The position numbers and the translations under genes are program-made. Shown here piece after piece: positions 59,473-64,000 of a stretch of DNA of 64,000 bases. Source of the stretch: an uncultured Dehalococcoidia bacterium (lineage in GTDB: Bacteria > Chloroflexota > Dehalococcoidia > Lucifugimonadales > CATOSD01); contig CATOSD010000001.1 of NCBI GenBank assembly GCA_951812395.1, positions 1,647,108 to 1,711,107 on the forward strand, read 5' to 3'. Numbering within the stretch: position 1 is the stretch's first letter; the number at the start of each line of letters is the position of its first letter. The notes below the pieces were generated by a model, which was given only the letters and a program-made list of their open reading frames with translations, searched no databases and had not been told where the DNA came from.

Positions 59473-61099
59473 AGTATTCTACCGGAAGTGGAGGCCCAGA
59501 ACTTTCGGCGAGTTGGTGGGCCAGGACGTGGTTACCCAAACGCTCAGCAGGGCGGTCGCGCTCGGCAGGGTGTCCCACGCATACCTCTTCTGCGGTCCGC
59601 GCGGCACAGGCAAGACCAGCGCGGCCCGCATCCTGGCTAAAGCCGCCAACTGCCTCGCGCCCGATGAGGGCGAGCCCGACAACACCTGCGCCCTGTGCGT
59701 GGCCGCCAACGAGGCCCGCTCGCTGGACTTGGTGGAGATCGACGCCGCGAGCAACCGCGGCATAGACGACATTCGTAACTTGAGCGACAAGATCCACTTC
59801 ACGCCCAACGAGTCCCGCTTTCGCGTTTACATCATCGACGAAGTCCACATGCTCACCGAGCCGGCATTCAACGCGCTGCTGAAGACACTCGAGGAGCCGC
59901 CCGGCCATGCCATCTTCATCCTGGCCACCACCGAGGCCCACAAAGTCCCGCTCACCATCGTCTCGAGGTGCCAGCGCTACGACTTCCGTCGCATCTCCGC
60001 CGCCGACGTCTCCGCGAAGCTCGCCGAGCTATGCGCGGCTGAAGAGGTGGAGTACGACGAAGAGGCGCTCATGCTGATAGCCCGCGCCGCCGCCGGCAGC
60101 CTGAGGGACGCCGAAAACCTGCTGGAGCAGGCCGTGGTGTCGTACAACGGCGTGCTGACCGGCGCCAGCCTGCGAGACATGCTGGATATGGGCGGGGACG
60201 TGCACGCTCTGCGGCTAGTCGAACACGTCGCGGCCGGCAACGTCAAAGAAGGACTCGCTCTCATTGACCAATTCACGCGGGACGGCAGCGACCTGAGGCA
60301 TCTCCTCGCGGGCGTGATCGAGCACCTCCGGGGCGCGATGCTGCTGTCCGCGGTAGGCGAAACGCCGCTCGGCTTCTCAGAGGAGACCATATCCCGCCTG
60401 AGAGCAGTGGCCGCGGAGGCGCCACTTGAAAAGCTCGTCGCGGCGCTGAAGAGCTTCGGCAAAGCGGACATGCGCCGCGACGCCTTCTCGCCGCTGCCGC
60501 TGGAGCTGGCGCTTGTCGAGTCATGCACGGAACCGGCGCCTGCGGCCGCGATACCCGCCGCGACACCGGCTGCGGCAGTGCCGGCGAGGGAGGCCACCCC
60601 GCCCCGCCCGCACGCGCCGGCGCAGCGGCAACAGAGACCCGCTGCGAGTCCCGTCCCGCGGCCTGCCCCGGCGACGCCCGCTGCGCCCGTGGACTCAGTG
60701 TCGCCGGAGTACAAGAGCATGACTCCGGCCACGAGGCTAGAGAGCCAGTGGCGCGAAGTTGTGCGCGCCCTCCGCCACGTCGGCGCGAGGTACAAGCTGG
60801 GCGCGCTGCTGCGTGACTGCAAGGAGTGGGACATACAGGATGGCGTCATCACGCTGAAGTTCGCGCACAGCTCTCACATGGAGCGCACCGAGGAAGAGCT
60901 TGGCAATGCCGCGAGCCGCGACGAGCTGAAACAAGTGCTGTCCAAGACTATGGACGACACATACGAGATCAGGCTGGCATTGTCCGATGGCGCCAATGGC
61001 GCGGCGAACCGGAGCGCGTCCAGCAGGAGCTACCTGGTCCGGGCCGCTCAACAGCTGGGCGCAACGGTAACGAGCGAGCAGGAGGTTGAGACACCTTGA
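59465..61099 (+). CDS. dnaX: DNA polymerase III subunit gamma/tau
   Basis: 544 residues. Walker A CGPRGTGKTSAARILAK, the zinc module CLAPDEGEPDNTCALC, DEVHML (Walker B) and LEEPPGHAIFILATTEAHK with SRC sensor. After residue 370 a Pro/Ala-rich linker (PAAAIPAATPAAAVPA) leads to a C-terminal domain. It loads the sliding clamp at forks. No A-run frameshift site is seen, so only the long form is expected. Overlaps ybeY upstream and the ybaB start downstream (TGATG). Confidence 0.95.
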   Translation: MSEVFYRKWRPRTFGELVGQDVVTQTLSRAVALGRVSHAYLFCGPRGTGKTSAARILAKAANCLAPDEGEPDNTCALCVAANEARSLDLVEIDAASNRGIDDIRNLSDKIHFTPNESRFRVYIIDEVHMLTEPAFNALLKTLEEPPGHAIFILATTEAHKVPLTIVSRCQRYDFRRISAADVSAKLAELCAAEEVEYDEEALMLIARAAAGSLRDAENLLEQAVVSYNGVLTGASLRDMLDMGGDVHALRLVEHVAAGNVKEGLALIDQFTRDGSDLRHLLAGVIEHLRGAMLLSAVGETPLGFSEETISRLRAVAAEAPLEKLVAALKSFGKADMRRDAFSPLPLELALVESCTEPAPAAAIPAATPAAAVPAREATPPRPHAPAQRQQRPAASPVPRPAPATPAAPVDSVSPEYKSMTPATRLESQWREVVRALRHVGARYKLGALLRDCKEWDIQDGVITLKFAHSSHMERTEEELGNAASRDELKQVLSKTMDDTYEIRLALSDGANGAANRSASSRSYLVRAAQQLGATVTSEQEVETP

Positions 61100-61404
61100 T
61101 GAACCGAAAGATGATGCGGCAGGCACAACAGCTGCAACAGCGAATGGCGAAGATCGACCAAGAACTGGAGAGCGCGACGGTCGAGGCCAGCGCGGGCGGG
61201 GGAGTCGTCACAGTAGTAGTTACCGGCAAGATGGCCGTGCAGTCCGTAAAGATTGATCCGGAGGTCGTCTCACCCGAAGACGTGGACATGCTCGAGGACC
61301 TGGTGCTCGCCGCCGTCAACGAGGGACTGAGCAAGGCCCAGCAACTCGCCGCGCAGAAGATGGGCGCCATCACCGGCGGCCTGAACATCCCAGGCCTCAC
61401 CTAG
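61099..61404 (+). CDS. ybaB: YbaB/EbfC nucleoid-associated protein
   Basis: 101 residues from ATG 61099, overlapping the dnaX stop (TGATG); a TTG at 61096 is also possible. MMRQAQQLQQRMAKIDQELE and MGAITGGLNIPGL are the family ends. Binds DNA as a dimer. Conserved dnaX-ybaB-recR order. Confidence 0.93.
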   Translation: MNRKMMRQAQQLQQRMAKIDQELESATVEASAGGGVVTVVVTGKMAVQSVKIDPEVVSPEDVDMLEDLVLAAVNEGLSKAQQLAAQKMGAITGGLNIPGLT

Positions 61405-61445
61405 CGCCCCAGCCGACGTCTCATATCCAGAATCCAGGTTACGCT

Positions 61446-62060
61446 ATGACCACAGACGGAGTGCCGGCGGCCGCGCCCGTGACGAGACTGGTCGAGGAGT
61501 TCCACAAGCTCCCCGGAATCGGTCCCAAGATGGCCAACCGGCTGACGTACTACCTGATAAGAATGCCTGAAGAGGACGCCCGCTCGCTCGCTGAAGCTAT
61601 AGTGGCGGTCAAGGAGCGCATCGTCCTCTGCTCGCAGTGCTACAACATTGCGGATTCGGAGCCTTGCGCTATCTGCGCCAACCCGAACCGCGACCGGTCG
61701 CGCATCTGCGTTGTAGAAGAGGCCCTGGACATAGTCGCGCTTGAGCGAACAGGGTCCTATCGCGGTCTGTATCACGTGCTTCATGGCGTCATATCGCCTA
61801 TGAACGGCATTGGTCCAGACGCCCTGCGCATTCGCCAGTTGTTGCCCAGGCTGGACAGTGGTTCTGTGCAGGAAGTCATACTGGCGACCAACCCCAACCT
61901 GGAAGGCGAGGCGACGTCGATGTACATCCAACGCCTCATCGCCCCGCTGGTACCGCGCGTAACGCGCCCCGCCAGGGGACTGCCCGTAGGAGGCGACCTG
62001 GAATACGCCGACGCGCTAACCCTGGGTAGCGCCATCGAGGGTCGACAAGATTTCACGTAG
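61446..62060 (+). CDS. recR: Recombination protein RecR
   Basis: 204 residues. HhH LPGIGPKMANRLTYYL, Cys4 zinc finger CSQCYNIADSEPCAIC, Toprim region ICVVEEALDIVALE and YHVLHGVISPMNGIGPD. Works with RecO to load RecA on gapped DNA. Confidence 0.96.
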   Translation: MTTDGVPAAAPVTRLVEEFHKLPGIGPKMANRLTYYLIRMPEEDARSLAEAIVAVKERIVLCSQCYNIADSEPCAICANPNRDRSRICVVEEALDIVALERTGSYRGLYHVLHGVISPMNGIGPDALRIRQLLPRLDSGSVQEVILATNPNLEGEATSMYIQRLIAPLVPRVTRPARGLPVGGDLEYADALTLGSAIEGRQDFT

Positions 62061-62140
62061 CGCGGCGCACAATGTTTGGGAGAGCCATCGCGTCCGCGCC
62101 GGGTTCGACGCAATTCCCCTCTAGCGCCGCTGGGACGCTT

Positions 62141-62935
62141 ATGCCACGCAACAGAACATACAGCACCGAGGCCATCGTGTTGAAGCAGACCTCCTTGGGC
62201 GAGGCGGACCGCGTCCTCACGCTGTTCACGCCGCATTTGGGCAAGTTGGGCGCCGTCGCGAAGGGTGTGCGGCGTCCGGCCAGCAGGACGGGCGGTCACC
62301 TGGAACTTTTGAATCGGGTCAGTGTATCCCTGGCGCAGGGCAGAACGCTCGACGTGGTTACCGACGCCCAGGCGAGTCAGACCTTCGCCGGTCTGCGGTG
62401 TAGTTTACCGTCCATATCGCGGGCTATGTACGCCGCTGAAATGGTGGACCGATTCTGCATCGACCGGTCCCCCAATCTCCAGGTGTACCGGCTGCTACTG
62501 CAGGCGCTGACTATTCTAGACGCTGGGCCGGAGGCGCCAGTGTTGCTGCGGCACTTCGAGCTGCTGCTGCTGGAACACTCGGGCTATCGGCCCGAGCTGT
62601 TCTGGTGCGTCGAGTGCCGCGCTGAGCTTCAGCCGTTGGACCACGCCTTCAGCAACACGCTGGGCGGCGTGCTCTGTCCCGTTTGCCGGCCGGGCGCCGA
62701 CGGCCCGCTTACACAAGTGTCGCTGGGCGGCATGAAGGTGTTGCGATACCTCCAGCGCACGCCGGAGCTAGGGGCGTCCGCCAACCTCAGGGCCCCGGTC
62801 CGCGTGGCGGCAGAGTTGGAGCGCATGTGCCACCTGTACGTTCGGCACATTCTCGACCGCGAGCTCAAGACCGCCGCATTCGTCAACACCGTAACCGGCC
62901 TTCGCTCGCATCCCGTGAGAGACCGCGGCGCATAA
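62141..62935 (+). CDS. recO: DNA repair protein RecO
   Basis: 264 residues from ATG 62141, chosen so that the OB-fold starts as in homologues (RTYSTEAIVLKQTSLGEADRV). The zinc finger FWCVECRAEL...CPVCRPGA is intact. The frame upstream to 62072 is not conserved. It mediates RecA loading with RecR, whose gene is 80 bases upstream. Confidence 0.92.
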   Translation: MPRNRTYSTEAIVLKQTSLGEADRVLTLFTPHLGKLGAVAKGVRRPASRTGGHLELLNRVSVSLAQGRTLDVVTDAQASQTFAGLRCSLPSISRAMYAAEMVDRFCIDRSPNLQVYRLLLQALTILDAGPEAPVLLRHFELLLLEHSGYRPELFWCVECRAELQPLDHAFSNTLGGVLCPVCRPGADGPLTQVSLGGMKVLRYLQRTPELGASANLRAPVRVAAELERMCHLYVRHILDRELKTAAFVNTVTGLRSHPVRDRGA

Positions 62936-63041
62936 AGCAGCCGGGCGCACCCTTCCCCATTCTCAGGACCTGGAGAAAAGCGTGAGCATTGAAGGCGCAC
63001 GTCTCATCGAGCCTGAAACCATTTCGCGCGGACAATTCGCG

Positions 63042-63071
63042 TTGTCGGCTGCGAGCACGGCGTAGTATCAT
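63042..63071 (+). promoter_or_regulatory. Probable promoter of the tRNA gene
   Basis: TTGTCG (63042-63047), 18-base spacer, TATCAT (63066-63071). A start near 63078 would give about 50 bases of leader. GACAA/TTGTC (63031-63046) forms a small inverted repeat over the -35. Confidence 0.38.
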
Positions 63072-63128
63072 GTTAGACGACCCCCGCGGCCACGGGCGCA
63101 CTGCGCTCACGGGCGCGGTCTTTGTCAA

Positions 63129-63204
63129 GCCCCTGTAGCTCAGGCGGATAGAGCATCGGTTTCCTAAACCGAGTGCCCCGGTTCGAGTCCGGGCAGGGGT
63201 ACCA
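63129..63204 (+). tRNA. tRNA-Arg (anticodon CCT)
   Basis: 76 bases including an encoded CCA. Acceptor arms GCCCCTG (63129-63135) and CAGGGGT pair with a G-U at the top. D-arm AGCTCAGGCGGATAGAGC. Anticodon stem TCGGT/ACCGA holds loop TTCCTAA, anticodon CCT. T-arm CCGGTTCGAGTCCGG. It reads AGG codons. Confidence 0.95.
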
Positions 63205-63223
63205 GCTTGTAGCTGAGGCCTCC

Positions 63224-64000
63224 CTACGTGAGGTGGGGCAAGACCTCCTCGACGCACCTCCTGAACTGCGTCTGCTGGTCCCAGCTTGGGAAGCGCAGCA
63301 GTATGTCCGTGGCGCCCGCGTCGATAAAGCCCTGAAGCTGTTCGACGCATTGCTCGGGAGGACCGCAGGCCACCCAGCCCTCCACGGCCTCCCTGGAGTA
63401 GGTCTGGGGCGCGTAGTAGCCATCCAGGTACTTCTTCGATTCTTCGATTGCGGCGTCCCGGTCCTCGTTGATGTTGAGGTTGTAGTAGAGGGCACAGGGC
63501 AGGTCGTCGAAGCTCCGGTCATAGTCGGCCGCGTACTCCAGTATCCGACCTCGAAGCTCCGCGAAGTCAGCGGGAGGCCAGGCGGTCGTCATCCAGCCGT
63601 CTCCGAGCCTGGCAACCCTTCGTAGGTTGCGCTCCGTTACGCGCGCGTTCCCGGCCCTGAATCTCGGAGTGCCTATCACCCAGATGGGCGGCGGCTCCTG
63701 AACCGGCCTGGGCGCAACGAACGCCTCCTCAAGCTCGTAGAATCTGCCCTTGAACGTGACGCTCTCCTCTGCCCAGAGCCTGCGCAGGATTTCTATACCC
63801 TCTTCAAGCCTTGGGCCCCGCTCCCTGTTCTGAATGCCCATGTTGTTCAGTTCGATTCGGGCGAGATTCTGGGACTCAGGAACGCCCATACAGGCTGCCA
63901 TTATCATGCGGCCGTTGGAGAGCTGGTCCAGGCCGGCCCACTGGTAGGCCAGCACGATCGGGTGCCGGGAGGGGAAACTTGCCATACAGGCGGGCCCGAT
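63224..64000 (-). CDS. LLM-class flavin-dependent monooxygenase, start cut by window edge
   Basis: The frame is open to the right edge, so the N-terminal part is missing; 253 residues follow the ATG at 63985, but it is unlikely to be the true start. RHPIVLAYQWAGLDQLSNGR, GPRLEEGIEILRRLW and TFKGRFYELEEAFVAPRPVQ are typical of luciferase-like F420 or FMNH2-dependent monooxygenases. SAR202-type genomes often hold many copies, consistent with the proposed lineage. The substrate is unknown. Confidence 0.85.
   Translation of the reverse strand: MGPACMASFPSRHPIVLAYQWAGLDQLSNGRMIMAACMGVPESQNLARIELNNMGIQNRERGPRLEEGIEILRRLWAEESVTFKGRFYELEEAFVAPRPVQEPPPIWVIGTPRFRAGNARVTERNLRRVARLGDGWMTTAWPPADFAELRGRILEYAADYDRSFDDLPCALYYNLNINEDRDAAIEESKKYLDGYYAPQTYSREAVEGWVACGPPEQCVEQLQGFIDAGATDILLRFPSWDQQTQFRRCVEEVLPHLT

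Noticed and set aside
59465..61099. Programmed frameshift in dnaX
   Set aside because: No A-run slippery sequence was found in the expected region.

Overview
The window looks like a piece of a Chloroflexota chromosome, most likely from the Dehalococcoidia/SAR202 side. This is inferred from gene content and composition, not from any database search. The DNA is GC-rich and genes sit on both strands in short operons. Among them are lipoprotein M28 peptidases, a run of acyl-CoA dehydrogenases, a corrinoid (RACo / B12 protein / UroD-like methyltransferase) cluster and an LLM-type flavin monooxygenase. Housekeeping genes present are lepA, mnmA, rnhB, cysS, tat, rnpB, sdhAB, hflKC, dnaX, recR and recO.

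Layout. 1-7.7 kb: the end of a CapA-like protein, a HigBA-type toxin-antitoxin pair whose toxin carries an in-frame stop, an amidohydrolase, two tandem M28 lipoprotein peptidases and a P1-family peptidase. 8-15 kb: lepA, then an accessory island with a single-chain type-ISP-like restriction-modification enzyme, a HigA-like regulator and a coupled HTH/unknown pair. 15-22.3 kb: three related acyl-CoA dehydrogenases (the second truncated), a MaoC-like dehydratase, a zinc alcohol dehydrogenase and an esterase, with a dispersed hairpin repeat in the gaps. 22.4-28.4 kb: a conserved unknown, a phosphoesterase, tsaE-tsaB-ndk, rsfS, mnmA and an RNase HII-YraN fusion. 28.4-37.9 kb: a CaCA exchanger, a cysteinyl-tRNA synthetase fused to a glycosyltransferase, a zinc-ribbon coiled-coil protein, a serine recombinase homologue without catalytic residues, rnpB, a RumA-like rRNA methyltransferase, maf and the Tat genes. 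38-45.4 kb: an unusual HEPN-containing protein, a 2-hydroxyacid dehydrogenase and two IS1380-like elements in tandem separated by a 4-bp target site. 45.4-52.8 kb: a leftward corrinoid/one-carbon cluster with an accessory DUF4268 pair inside it. 53-64 kb: sdhA, a coiled-coil gene, sdhB and an HdrB-like subunit, then hflK-hflC-ybeY-dnaX-ybaB-recR-recO, a tRNA-Arg(CCT) and the start-truncated LLM monooxygenase.

How the parts work together. The acyl-CoA dehydrogenase, MaoC and alcohol dehydrogenase genes suggest oxidation of unusual acyl or alcohol substrates. The corrinoid cluster encodes a reductive activator, a B12 shuttle protein and methyltransferases, but no substrate-specific MtaB/MttB-type enzyme is visible. 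The succinate dehydrogenase is of the type that pairs flavoprotein and Fe-S subunits with an HdrB-like protein and has no recognisable membrane anchor. Several promoters (lepA, rnpB, mnmA, sdhA, two intergenic sites) share an extended -10 of the form TGn-TAnnnT, and the lepA promoter is so close to its ATG that the mRNA may be leaderless.

No CRISPR array, rRNA operon or prophage was seen. The most unusual items are the CysRS-glycosyltransferase fusion, the catalytically dead recombinase beside rnpB, the RNase HII-YraN fusion, the matched promoter/palindrome modules at 13.9 and 44.6 kb, and the tandem IS pair.
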